Of a DNA stretch of 64,000 bases, positions 29,071 to 37,948 are shown in pieces. This DNA comes from AP-15 sp963735445 (GTDB taxonomy: Bacteria; Pseudomonadota; Alphaproteobacteria; ATCC43930; CGMCC-115725). The stretch is taken from NCBI GenBank assembly GCA_963735445.1, contig CAVTLC010000051.1, forward strand, positions 40,050-104,049, given 5' to 3'. Numbering within the stretch: the stretch's first letter is position 1; each line of letters opens with the position of its first letter. The notes under the pieces are model-generated. The model saw nothing but the letters and a program-made list of their open reading frames with translations. It did not search any database and was not told the origin of the DNA. The position numbers were made by a program, and so were the translations under genes.

Positions 29071-31292
29071 CAGACCGTGACCGGTTCGGGCACCGCGACC
29101 TCCGCCGCGCCGGTTTCGAAAAGTACCCGAGGCGCAGGGCCGGCCGATCGCTCGATCCGGCCGATCAACGCCGCGCGATAGCCGAGCTGGCGCAATTCGT
29201 CGAGGCAATGTCGGGCGCGGTCCGCCGGGACGCCGGCCAGCAATCCGCCGGCGGTCTGTGGGTCGATCAGCAGCGCGGCAAGCGGGTGGGTTTGCGCCGC
29301 CTCGTCGAGCGCCGCCAATGCCGCCACATTGTCGCTGTGCAGCGAGCTTGTGATCCCCTTTGCCAGCAGGGCTCGCGCACCCTCCAGCGCCGGGATCGCG
29401 TCGGGGTCGAGGGTCGCGTCCGCGCTCGATGCGCGCAGCATTTCGAGAAGGTGGCCGAGCAAACCAAATCCGGTAACATCGGTGCAGGCGGTCGCACCAT
29501 GCGCGGCAAGGCAGGCCGCGCCCGGCGCCGAAGATTGCAGCATCGCGGCGATGGCATCGGCCATTGCCTTGGCTGGCGCCAGCGCGCGGCCATCGGCGGC
29601 AAGGATCACGCCGGTGCCAAGCGGCTTTGTCAGGATCAGCCGATCGCCGGCCCGCAGTCCCGATTTGCGCAGCAACTTCCGGCCTGAGCCGGCGCGTCCG
29701 GTCACGGCAAAGCCGAGCGCCAGCTCCGCCCCCTCGGCGCTGTGCCCGCCGATGAGCGCCGCACCCGCGGGCTCGAGCACGTCGAGGGCGCCGCGCAGCA
29801 TGTGATAAAGATCGTGCTCGACGATGGCGGGCCGCGCCGGTGGTACCGTCGCGATCGCCAGTGCGGTGTCGGGCAGCGCGCCCATCGCGTAGATGTCGTT
29901 GAGCGCGTGGTTGGCGGCGATCCGGCCGAACAGATACGGGTCGGTGATCATCGCGCGAAAGAAATCGACGGTTTGCAGCATCGGCGGCGCACCGGGAAAC
30001 GAGATCACCGCGGCATCGTCGGGGCTGTCCAGCCCGATCACGACAGTGTCGTTCGCCGCCGGCTGTAGCCGCCCGATGACGCGGCCCAAAACCGCCGCGG
30101 GCACCTTGGCGGCGCAACCGCCGCAGCGCATCGGCTCTTCTCCTGGCTCGGGCGCCATCTCGGGCAGGTCGCGATAGCGCCGCATCCAGCGCCGGTCGAT
30201 CCAATCCTTGAGCCGCCAAAGGTAAGCGCCCTCTGCGGCGAACGGTCCGCGCGAGGCGACCGCATGCTTGTCGCCTGTCCCGATCAACGCCAGCCCGCGC
30301 TTTTGCGGGATCGCGCGGCGGAGCGGTTTGCTTGCGAGTGCGCGCCTGAGATTGGCGGCGAGCGGCGGCCCCTGGCGCACGGCGTAGACCCCGGCCTTTT
30401 CCCGTGGGTGGGCGAGCATTGTCGCGACATCGCCAGTGGCGAAAATATGCGGATCAGCGGGTGAACGCAGGGTTTCGTCGATCGCGACAAATCCGGCTCC
30501 GGTCAGCGGCAGCCCGGTGTCGGCGAGCCACGATGCCGCCCCGGCCTCAGTCACCCACAGCGCCTCGTCGAAAGCGACGCGCCGACCATCGCCGCAGATC
30601 AATGTCCCGGGTTCGACCCGGACGACGGCGTTGCCCGCGATCAAGGCGATGCCCCGCTCCTTGAAAATTTGCTCGAACAGGTGGCCGACATGCCGGTTAT
30701 GCGACGGCAACAGCGCGTCACGGCTGATCAGTGTGACCTCGACCGAGCCGCCGCACAGCCGCGCCAGCCGGTATTGCGCCGACAACGCAAGCTCGACCCC
30801 GCCGGCGCCGCCGCCGACCACAGCGAGCCGCAGCCGCTCCATCTGCCGTGCGCGCGCCAGCAGCGCCTCCCAGCGCGCCGCGAAACGGGCAATCGGCTTG
30901 ACCGCGATCGTGTGCTCGGCCGCCCCCGGAACGTCGTCGGCGCGCGGCTCCGAGCCGATGTCGAGCGACAGCAAGTCCCAGCGGATCGGCGGATGGCTGC
31001 GGCATAGGATTTGACGCGCGGCGCGATCGATGCCGATCGCCTCGTCATGGATCAGCCGCGCATCGGCAAAGCGCGCCAGCCGGCCAAGATCGATATGGCA
31101 CTCGTCAAAATCGTAGTGGCCGGCAACCCAGCCGGGCAGCATGCCCGAATAGGGGGTCTCGACATCGCGGGCGATCAGCGTAACCCGCACACCGGGCACG
31201 GGTCGCATACCGAAACTCTTCAAGACATGCACATGGGCGTGGCCACCGCCGACAAGCACAAGATCCTGGGCGATCGGAACCGTTTGCCGCAT
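29070..31292 (-). CDS. selD: Selenide, water dikinase SelD fused to an N-terminal FAD/NAD(P) oxidoreductase
   Basis: Makes selenophosphate from selenide and ATP. About 740 residues, twice the size of plain SelD. Residues 1 to about 385 are an NADH-dehydrogenase-like flavoprotein with FAD motif VLVGGGHAHVHVLKSF, NAD motif VVGGGAGGVELA and FATGDVATM near its end. The SelD part starts around residue 395 with the active-site loop RCGGCAAK (cysteine, not selenocysteine), then GLDSPDDAAV, NDIYAMGALPDTAL and the C-terminal DPQTAGGLL. Start at ATG 31292, or GTG 31295. This fusion is known in other bacteria; the redox partner half may supply or protect selenide (inference). First gene of selD-selA-selB. 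Confidence 0.95.
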   Translation of the reverse strand: MRQTVPIAQDLVLVGGGHAHVHVLKSFGMRPVPGVRVTLIARDVETPYSGMLPGWVAGHYDFDECHIDLGRLARFADARLIHDEAIGIDRAARQILCRSHPPIRWDLLSLDIGSEPRADDVPGAAEHTIAVKPIARFAARWEALLARARQMERLRLAVVGGGAGGVELALSAQYRLARLCGGSVEVTLISRDALLPSHNRHVGHLFEQIFKERGIALIAGNAVVRVEPGTLICGDGRRVAFDEALWVTEAGAASWLADTGLPLTGAGFVAIDETLRSPADPHIFATGDVATMLAHPREKAGVYAVRQGPPLAANLRRALASKPLRRAIPQKRGLALIGTGDKHAVASRGPFAAEGAYLWRLKDWIDRRWMRRYRDLPEMAPEPGEEPMRCGGCAAKVPAAVLGRVIGRLQPAANDTVVIGLDSPDDAAVISFPGAPPMLQTVDFFRAMITDPYLFGRIAANHALNDIYAMGALPDTALAIATVPPARPAIVEHDLYHMLRGALDVLEPAGAALIGGHSAEGAELALGFAVTGRAGSGRKLLRKSGLRAGDRLILTKPLGTGVILAADGRALAPAKAMADAIAAMLQSSAPGAACLAAHGATACTDVTGFGLLGHLLEMLRASSADATLDPDAIPALEGARALLAKGITSSLHSDNVAALAALDEAAQTHPLAALLIDPQTAGGLLAGVPADRARHCLDELRQLGYRAALIGRIERSAGPAPRVLFETGAAEVAVPEPVTV

Positions 31293-31371
31293 CACCCCCT
31301 TATGCCGCAGCGCAGCCCGGAAAACGAGACCGTGCGAACGTCGTGCGAGCCCGTTTTGTATTCGCTAGGGT

Positions 31372-32121
31372 TCATGGCGGAAGCCGTGCCGATCCTCTGG
31401 TTATGGTGTCGTCGGGGCCGTTAACCGGGCTAAAGATGCTGGCCAGCAGCACCGCCAGGACGCCAGTCAAAAAAATCCCGTCAAAGGTGCCGGCGCCGCC
31501 AATCGAAGCCACCGGCGCACCAAGTCCTGCAATCTTGCCCAGGTTGAGCAGGTCAGCCCCGACCAGACAGCCGATCGAGCCGCCGATATAGGCGAGCGCC
31601 GGTGCTTGTCGATAGGATAGGATCAGACTCACCGCCGCAGCCGACAACGGGGGCACAAACACCGGCAGCGCGATGCCGAGTCCGGGTACCGGCCGGGCCA
31701 GCCAGTGGCACACCCCGGCGACGACAGCGACCGCGATCATCCCGCGAAACCACAGCCGGTTTCGGATCAAGAGATAGAGCGACAGCAATCCCGGGATCAC
31801 CGCACCGCCGACATTGACGGCGATCACGGTGCCCGGCCAGTCCGTCACCGTCGGGATGACATAGGCCATACCAAAAAACGATATGATCTGCCCGGACACG
31901 ATTTGACGCTCGGGCAATTGCGCCACCGGGATGTTCAAGTAGCTGCCGGCGAGCGAGCCCAACAACAGGATCAGCGCTGCGGTCGAGCTTAGACCCAGCC
32001 GCAGGGAGGCGAAACGGAACGCCCGCACCTGGATCCAGATGACGATCACCAGCCAGATGATCGCCAGGGCCGAGAAGTGCCGAAGCCCTAGCGGGAGATA
32101 TTGGAGCTTGTTGAAATCCAT
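31372..32121 (-). CDS. DUF1614 family membrane protein
   Basis: Multi-spanning membrane protein of the DUF1614 family, function unknown. 249 residues with seven or so hydrophobic segments. Conserved segments are PLGLRHFSALAIIWLVIV, VNVGGAVIPGLLSLYLL and ASIGGAGTFDGIFLTGVLAV. ATG start. It lies 76 bases from the selD start on the same strand, so it may be read through into selD. Confidence 0.8.
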   Translation of the reverse strand: MDFNKLQYLPLGLRHFSALAIIWLVIVIWIQVRAFRFASLRLGLSSTAALILLLGSLAGSYLNIPVAQLPERQIVSGQIISFFGMAYVIPTVTDWPGTVIAVNVGGAVIPGLLSLYLLIRNRLWFRGMIAVAVVAGVCHWLARPVPGLGIALPVFVPPLSAAAVSLILSYRQAPALAYIGGSIGCLVGADLLNLGKIAGLGAPVASIGGAGTFDGIFLTGVLAVLLASIFSPVNGPDDTITRGSARLPP

Positions 32122-32363
32122 GCTGCGCCGTTCCGATCGGAGGCATGCTCAGCGCGATACGCCACACCGACCGCCGATGGGAAAAGCGCGTTTGCGGTTA
32201 CCTCCGATCACAAACGCTGGGTCGTTCTAACCCCGATCCGGGTCGTGCCGCGGCTCGGTTCCGCCGCCGCCCAGAAGCCGCCGCAAATTCGACACCAGCG
32301 GCGCTATGCGCCTGAGTATGCTTAATGCGTGCGCCGATTTGTACGGCGGGTGAGGGTGACGCG

Positions 32364-33440
32364 ATGGAACCGCTTTATTTCGGGACCGAGCAGCTAACCG
32401 CAGAAGACCGCGCTTATCGCGGGTCGTGCTATGCCGAGGTTCGCGATGCAATATTCGCCAATCCCTACCGGCAGGTGTGGGGCGCCGCCAGCGAGCCAGC
32501 ATGGCCGGCTTACCAAGTCACACTACCGAGCGTGCTGCGCGGCGCCGTCCGCCGCGGATTACCCTATTTCTTTCGACAGGCAGTCATGCGGGCGGTCGAT
32601 TCACGAGCCGATTTGCGCTGGGGGCCCGACGGCAAAGGGTTTCGGCGATTGCTCCATCCCAACGGGATTTGCCTCACCGGTATGTGGGAAATTACCGAGG
32701 AAACTGCGTATTCCGGCTATTTCCGAAAGGACAGCCGCGCACTCGTAATCGGGCGCTACTCGACTTGTTGCAACGCGACCCGGCGCGGCCAAGAAAGATC
32801 GCTGTCGTTGGTCGGGAAATTGTTTCCGACAACCGATCCGAACCACACCGATCCACTGACCACCGCCAACTTTATCACTCAGGAAGACATCGGCGGCGAC
32901 CGCACCGACTACATCAACGATGCCGAACTGCGGAATGCACCGAATACCAGCGGGTGGCGACGCGGTCTAGGCGCGCCGGTCCTGCTCGTGACCGGAATTG
33001 TTTTCGGCCAAGTCGACAAGAACCCGACGATCCGGCAGCTTTATCAGATCGCAGAACTCGGCAAACCCCCAGCCGAACCGACCCGCACGCCGACATTCAT
33101 GCGGCTGGTTGTCGATCCTTCCCAACCGAGAATTCCCGGCGAGGCTCTGGATTTCCGCGACGAGATCATGGCTCAGATCTTCGACCGCGGTGACTCCACT
33201 CCAAAACGTAGTCTCGTCTTTAACATCGAGGTGACCGAAGACGGCTCTACGCGCGGCCCGGACTTTTTTCAGCGCCGCACTTTCCACAACTGGAGGCGGA
33301 TCGGGCGAATGACGTTTGACAACGCGGTGGCGTCGTATAATGGCGACTTCGTCATTCACTTCACCCACCCGACTTGGCGCGACGACGTGAACGATCCGGC
33401 GACCTCTACCCGGCTCAATGAGCACAAGGTCAGGCGATAG
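32364..33440 (+). CDS. Unrecognised protein with possible catalase-like core
   Basis: 358 residues from ATG 32364, preceded by a GGTGAGGGTGA ribosome-binding site. I do not recognise a named family. The middle shows HPNGICLTGMWEITE, SGYFRKDSRALVIGRYS and SLVGKLFPTTDPNHTDPLTT with ANFITQEDIGG, which faintly recalls the order of motifs in the catalase fold (a conserved HxNG, an RxS strand, and a late FTHPTWRDD). There is no signal peptide or transmembrane segment. Two adjacent cysteines occur in YSTCCNATRRG. It is divergent from the DUF1614 gene. The catalase-fold link is an inference from pattern only and no enzymatic role is claimed. Confidence 0.75.
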   Translation: MEPLYFGTEQLTAEDRAYRGSCYAEVRDAIFANPYRQVWGAASEPAWPAYQVTLPSVLRGAVRRGLPYFFRQAVMRAVDSRADLRWGPDGKGFRRLLHPNGICLTGMWEITEETAYSGYFRKDSRALVIGRYSTCCNATRRGQERSLSLVGKLFPTTDPNHTDPLTTANFITQEDIGGDRTDYINDAELRNAPNTSGWRRGLGAPVLLVTGIVFGQVDKNPTIRQLYQIAELGKPPAEPTRTPTFMRLVVDPSQPRIPGEALDFRDEIMAQIFDRGDSTPKRSLVFNIEVTEDGSTRGPDFFQRRTFHNWRRIGRMTFDNAVASYNGDFVIHFTHPTWRDDVNDPATSTRLNEHKVRR

Positions 33441-33485
33441 CAGATTGAACGGCGTGCCGAGCCGAGCGTGCCGGCAAAATCGGCG

Positions 33486-34424
33486 TTAGGCGAAGGCGCG
33501 TTTGAAGGCGGCCCACACTTGGCGCTGGGCGTTCATCGCATCGTCGACGACCGGCACCATGCCCAAAAAGCCGTGGATCATGCCGGGATATTCGCGGTAC
33601 TCGACCGGCACGCCGGCGCGGCGCAAGGCCTCGGCATAGCTCTCACCGTCGTCGTGCAGCACATCGCACTCGGCGGTGATGACGAGGGCCGGAGCCACCC
33701 CGGCGAGATTGGGTGCGCGCAACGGCGAAGCCCGCCAATCCTCGGCGTCGGCCGGGGAGCGCAGATAGTGGCGGGCGAACCACGCCATCGCGTCGCGGGT
33801 CAGCACACCGTAGCCTTGCGAATACTTCCCATAGCTGGCGCCCGATAAGGTGTAGTCGCCCACGGGGTAGACCAACGATTGCAATCGCAGTTTCGGCCCG
33901 CCCGCGTCGCGTGCCATCAACGCCACGACAGCGGCGAGGTTGGCGCCGGCGCTGTCGCCATGGACACCGAGCCGGTCGGGGTCGGCGCCGAGGCTCGCGG
34001 CGTTGACGTGCAGCCATTCGAGCGCGGCAAACGAGTCATCGACCGCCGCCGGGAATTTGTGCTCTGGCCCCATCCGGTAATCGACCGAAGCGACCAGCGC
34101 GCCGACCCCCGAACACAAGTTGCGCGCGATCAGATCGTGGGTGTCGAGGCTGCCGATCACATGGCCGCCGCCGTGATAGTAGGCGATCGCAGGGACTGGG
34201 GCCGCGGCGTCGGGCCAATAGAGACGGACCCGCATGTCGCCGCCCGGGCCTGGGATTTGCCGCTCCTCGACCCGCGCGACCGGCATGGGTTCGGCTTTGC
34301 GCGCTTGGGCCGTCATTTCCATCTGAGCGCGCGCTTCGGTCGGCGTCATCGCCTCGATCGGCCGCAATTGCGCCTTGGCCATCGCTTCCAGCGCCTGGAC
34401 GATCTGCGGGTGCAGGGTCGGCAT
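33486..34424 (-). CDS. Alpha/beta hydrolase, hormone-sensitive-lipase (HSL) family esterase
   Basis: Carboxylesterase of the HSL group. 312 residues. The oxyanion-hole motif YYHGGGHVIGSLDTHD, the nucleophile GDSAGAN, the acid in ITAECDVLHDD and the histidine in GMIHGFLGM are all present. ATG start with GGAGGG upstream. It lies directly downstream of the luciferase-like monooxygenase with an 11-base gap, so the two are probably cotranscribed. Confidence 0.92.
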   Translation of the reverse strand: MPTLHPQIVQALEAMAKAQLRPIEAMTPTEARAQMEMTAQARKAEPMPVARVEERQIPGPGGDMRVRLYWPDAAAPVPAIAYYHGGGHVIGSLDTHDLIARNLCSGVGALVASVDYRMGPEHKFPAAVDDSFAALEWLHVNAASLGADPDRLGVHGDSAGANLAAVVALMARDAGGPKLRLQSLVYPVGDYTLSGASYGKYSQGYGVLTRDAMAWFARHYLRSPADAEDWRASPLRAPNLAGVAPALVITAECDVLHDDGESYAEALRRAGVPVEYREYPGMIHGFLGMVPVVDDAMNAQRQVWAAFKRAFA

Positions 34425-34435
34425 GCGGAGCCCTC

Positions 34436-35642
34436 CTACTGCGCGGCTGCGACCGCGGCGGGCTTTGCCGGCGCCGGGCTCAATTCGCGCAACCGCGGCA
34501 ATACCTCCTTCGCAAATAGAGTGATGTTTTCGACCGTGTCGGCGTGGTCGAGAAAGCCGCCCTGGCCAAACATCAACAGATTGCCAAACCCGCCGACGCT
34601 GTCGTGCAATGCCTTGATCTGGTCAAAAACATCGTCCGGCGAGCCGGCAAAACAGGTGCCGCTCTCGATCAATTGCTCGATCGATGCGGTGGTCTGGTCG
34701 ACCGGATTGCCGTGCCGGTCACGGACAAACCCACCGCGCTTGCCGCCCGCCCTGAGCATCGCGATGTTGGCGCTGAGCGAGTTGTACCCCGGCGGGTTGG
34801 TGAACGGCTCGGCCACGATCGGTGAGGTGCGGACATAGTCGGCGGCGAGATTGGCCCGGCGCAAGCCCTCCTCGCGCGTCGCACCGACGCCGACCACGCC
34901 GGCATAGGCGAAGCGGTCGGGTCCGGCCGTCCAGCCCAGTTCCCGCGCCCGCTGGCGATAGGCCTCGAACATCGGCCCGGCGGCCGATAATGACAGCAAG
35001 GTGCCGACGACATGACCGCGCTCGGCCGCCATGCGCCCGGTCTCGACGCTCAATCCGGTCATCCATACCGGCGGCGTCGGCTGCTGAATTGGCCGCGGCC
35101 AAATATTGACGTTGCGGTAATGAAAGAATTCGCCTTCCCAACTAAACGGGCCATCGATTCGTCGACAGTGCCTTCAGGATCAGATCGTGCGCTTCCCAAT
35201 AGCGGCGCATCAGATTGGCCGGGTTCGAATTGGCCGGCGCGATTTCGTAGGGTGCGCCCTTGACCAGGCCCATTTCGAGCCGCCCGCCCGACAACACGTC
35301 GAGCCACGCCATCTCTTCGGCAACGCGCACCGGATCCGGCCGGTTGGCGATCGGCGTGCCGAGCGACAACAGCCGCGAGCGCTTGGTCTCGCGGGCGATC
35401 ACCGCCAAGGCCATCGGCACCGAGATCGTCAGGCAGGTCGAGGTGCTGTGGTGCTCGTTGACCATGATGTCGAGCCCGACCTCATCGCACAGCGCGAACT
35501 CGTCGAGATAGCGGTTCAGCAATTGGTGGCCGATCTGCGGATCGTAATTGCGGTTCGGCAACACGACACGCAGCGAGCCGCGCTTCAGCCCCTCCTCCCA
35601 TGCCGGGTGATAGGCCATCTCGGAGAAATACCAGACGCGCAT
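34436..35642 (-). CDS. Luciferase-like flavin-dependent monooxygenase, one frameshift
   Basis: LLM-class FMN-dependent oxidoreductase (bacterial-luciferase fold), often acting on small organic substrates with a separate flavin reductase. The first 166 residues (MRVWYFSEMAYHPAWEEG, MVNEHHSTSTCLTISVPMAL, WLDVLSGGRLEMGLVKG) are in one frame and the rest (PVWMTGLSVETGRMAAERG, FAGSPDDVFDQIKALHDSVG) in another. Dropping one base near 35157 gives TNDGPFSWEGEFFHYRNVNI and a continuous protein of about 401 residues, the usual family length. Probably an assembly indel. Confidence 0.82.
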
Positions 35643-35670
35643 GAAGCCGTACTCCGTGTCAGTCTTTTAA

Positions 35671-35704
35671 CAATACCATCCCGGCCTGCGCCGGGACGGT
35701 ATTG
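35671..35704. repeat. REP-like palindrome
   Basis: CAATACCATCCCGGC (35671-35685) pairs with GCCGGGACGGTATTG (35690-35704) around a CTGC loop, a 15-bp stem with one mismatch. The core TCCCGGCctgcGCCGGGA resembles dispersed extragenic palindromes seen in many alphaproteobacterial genomes. It lies between the monooxygenase start and the decayed hydrolase. Confidence 0.6.
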
Positions 35705-35716
35705 TGCTCGCGCTAA

Positions 35717-36054
35717 TCATGCGTTGCCGTCGACAGAGGCGACAAGCCTCTCGACGAGGGCTTCGGGTTGCTCCCATGCAGAAATGGCCGGGGTTGGGAA
35801 TTATTCGAGCCGGGCTTTGAGGATAGCGCGCCGCCGGTTCTCGCCAGATGCGGGGTCACGATCCGGTCCTCCTGCCCCACAGCAGCAGGGTCGGCTAGTC
35901 CATACGGCGGAGCCAGCCATACATCGCGAAGGCCTCGCGGGCGCGCACGACAGCCGCGAAGTCACTGTTCAGCATCTACGTAAAGTCGAGCTCGCCCTTG
36001 GCGGGTCGGCTCAGGCCCGCTGCAGATAGCTCGCCATGCGCCATCGCATGGATA
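35717..36054 (-). pseudogene. Relic of an alpha/beta hydrolase C-terminus
   Basis: Reading the minus strand from about 36065 gives AGLSRPAKGELDFT, a TAG stop, then NSDFAAVVRAREAFAMYGWL, another TAG and PTLLLWG. After further frame changes it gives TPHL, a GHFC segment and finally WEQPEALVERLVASVDGNA ending at TGA 35717-35719. This order (cap, LLLWG strand, GH near the catalytic histidine, WEQPE) is the C-terminal half of an alpha/beta hydrolase. Two in-frame stops plus several shifts and a missing N-terminal half make it a pseudogene. Confidence 0.65.
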
Positions 36055-36588
36055 TCAGCGAATTCGCGCGCGCCACGGCCGGCGAGTTTGACCTCGGGCG
36101 GGGCAGGTTTCATCCGCGGTGCGGCGGTATTCGAGCCAAATCAACCCGATCACAATGAGGTCGAACAAGCTCAACGGGATCAAAAGCGCCGCGTGCGTGA
36201 CCGTGAACCGATGCAGCTGATAGGCGACGAACGCGGCGAACACGATCATCGCGGTCGGATAGGCCCATCGCAAATTTTTCAACAGCGCGACGACGAGGCC
36301 GATTTTGACGATCCCGTGGGCGATCAGATAGATCGCGGCGAAGCGTTCGCTGCTCGCCGAGATGTGCTGCGCCGAATTGTAAAGGTGTTGCGCAACCATT
36401 GCATGCGGGTGAGCGACGACCAAATGCCAGGTCAGCACACTCGCGATGTGCACGATCCAAGCTGGGCTGATCGCCAGCAGGATCACGCCCCCGGCAGTTT
36501 CCAGCACCCCGTCGAGCCCTTTCAGCACGACAGCGATGCGGAACAGCAGTTCCCGAAATCTGGATTGGCTCGTGTTCTCGCCCGGCAC
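36055..36588 (-). CDS. DUF2127 family membrane protein
   Basis: Predicted four-span inner-membrane protein of the DUF2127 family, function unknown. 177 residues. Segments LLFRIAVVLKGLDGVLETAG, YLIAHGIVKIGLVVALLKN, AYPTAMIVFAAFVAYQLHRF and ALLIPLSLFDLIVIGLIWLE are characteristic. The tail after LEYRRTADE is basic and may have been altered, as it runs into the hydrolase relic. Confidence 0.82.
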   Translation of the reverse strand: MPGENTSQSRFRELLFRIAVVLKGLDGVLETAGGVILLAISPAWIVHIASVLTWHLVVAHPHAMVAQHLYNSAQHISASSERFAAIYLIAHGIVKIGLVVALLKNLRWAYPTAMIVFAAFVAYQLHRFTVTHAALLIPLSLFDLIVIGLIWLEYRRTADETCPARGQTRRPWRARIR

Positions 36589-36623
36589 ATGGCGTCAACG
36601 CCAGGCCGCGCACGGAAACTCCC

Positions 36624-37866
36624 TTATCGCCCCCGGTTCGTGCTGCGCGAAGCGGCGATCGTGCCGTCCTTGATCACCAATGCGATCTGCTCGGGCTTTT
36701 GCAAAACAGTCACATCCGCGAGCGGATCGCCAGCGACCACGACGATGTCGGCGAGCTTGCCTTTTTCGATCGTGCCGAGGTCTTTTTCGCGGCCGATGCA
36801 TTCGGCGGCCCAGCCGGTCGCCGCGCGCAACGCCTGCAACGGCGTCATCCCGGCCCGAACCAGGCAGGCGATTTCGATCGCATTGTTCGGATGCCCGTGA
36901 CCGCCGGCGTCAGTGCCGGCGGCGATCTTGACCCCGGCAGCGAGCGCCTGGCGGAGGCTCGCGATGTGATGTTCTTCCAATTCCTTGGCCCGTTCGCGGA
37001 CATGCGGCTGCGGCGATTTGCGGTGAAAGTCGTAGACCGCAAACGTCGGCACAAAAAAGATGCCCTTGCGCGCCATCACGTCGAGCAATTCAGGCTCCTG
37101 GTCGAGATAGCAGCCATGGTCGATCGAATCGACCCCGGCCTCGACGGCAATCCGCAACCCGCGGCCGCCGAGCGCGTGACAGATCACGCGGCGGTCGAGC
37201 GCGTGTGCCTCCTCGACCAGGGCTTGCATCTCGTCGAGGTTGAAGGCGCCGTCATGCGGCCCATGCCCCGGCCGCGAGCTGGCGCCGCCGGTCGTCGCGC
37301 ATTTGATGACGTCGGCACCGGCGCGCACGACGCGCCGCACCACCGGGCGCACGTCTGCCAGCGTATTGACGACACCATCGGGAAGCAGCGGATCGTTGGG
37401 GACACAGCACGGAAAGCCCGACGGGCTGACCCGGTCGCCGATGCCGCCGATCGGCGAAATGATGCACAAGTGACACGATCAGCCGCGGGCCGGCGATCAG
37501 ACCTTCGTCGATCGCGCGTTTGAACCCGGCGTCGAGGCCGGCGGCATCACGGATCGTCGTGTAGCCCGAAGCGAGCGTGTCAGCCAGCACCTTGGCGGTG
37601 CGCAGGGTGCGCGTCGTCTGCGGCTCGTCGATGCCCCAGCGCCGCGCCAAATCGTAGCCGTGCATTGCGAGATGGTCATGGCAGTCGATCAGCCCGGGCA
37701 GAACCGTCATCCCCGAGACGTCGACCACCTCCGCATCCATGGGCCAGTCGGCGTAGGCGCGAGTTTCAACCCCCGCGATCCGCTGATCCTTGATGACGAT
37801 CGTAGCCTCGACCGGCCCGGCGCCGGTTCCGTCGATCAGCCTGCCGCCCTTGAGCACCCGCAACAT
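36624..37866 (-). CDS. Metal-dependent amidohydrolase, one frameshift
   Basis: Amidohydrolase-superfamily enzyme of the imidazolonepropionase/prolidase-like group. The N-terminal frame has GGRLIDGTGAGPVEATIVIK and the metal motif DCHDHLAMHG. A one-base shift near 37465 then leads to ISPIGGIGDR, ADVIKCATTGGASS (carbamylated-lysine type region), CHALGGRGLRIAVEAG, SIDHGCYLD and GTDAGGHGHPNN with the metal-site aspartate. Corrected length is about 413 residues, normal. Substrate cannot be told from sequence. ATG start after GGGAGGACGGCC. Confidence 0.82.
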
Positions 37867-37948
37867 GGCCGTCCTCCCTCTCCGAGTGGCTCATTAAAGC
37901 CTGAGGGCGGCGTGCTCGGCAATTCGCGTCCGCCTTCGGAGAGCCCCC

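Noticed and set aside
29071..30219. Long N-terminal extension of the selA frame
   Set aside because: It lies over selD in another frame and is arginine/alanine-rich without domains; selA starts at 29070 with an ATGA overlap.
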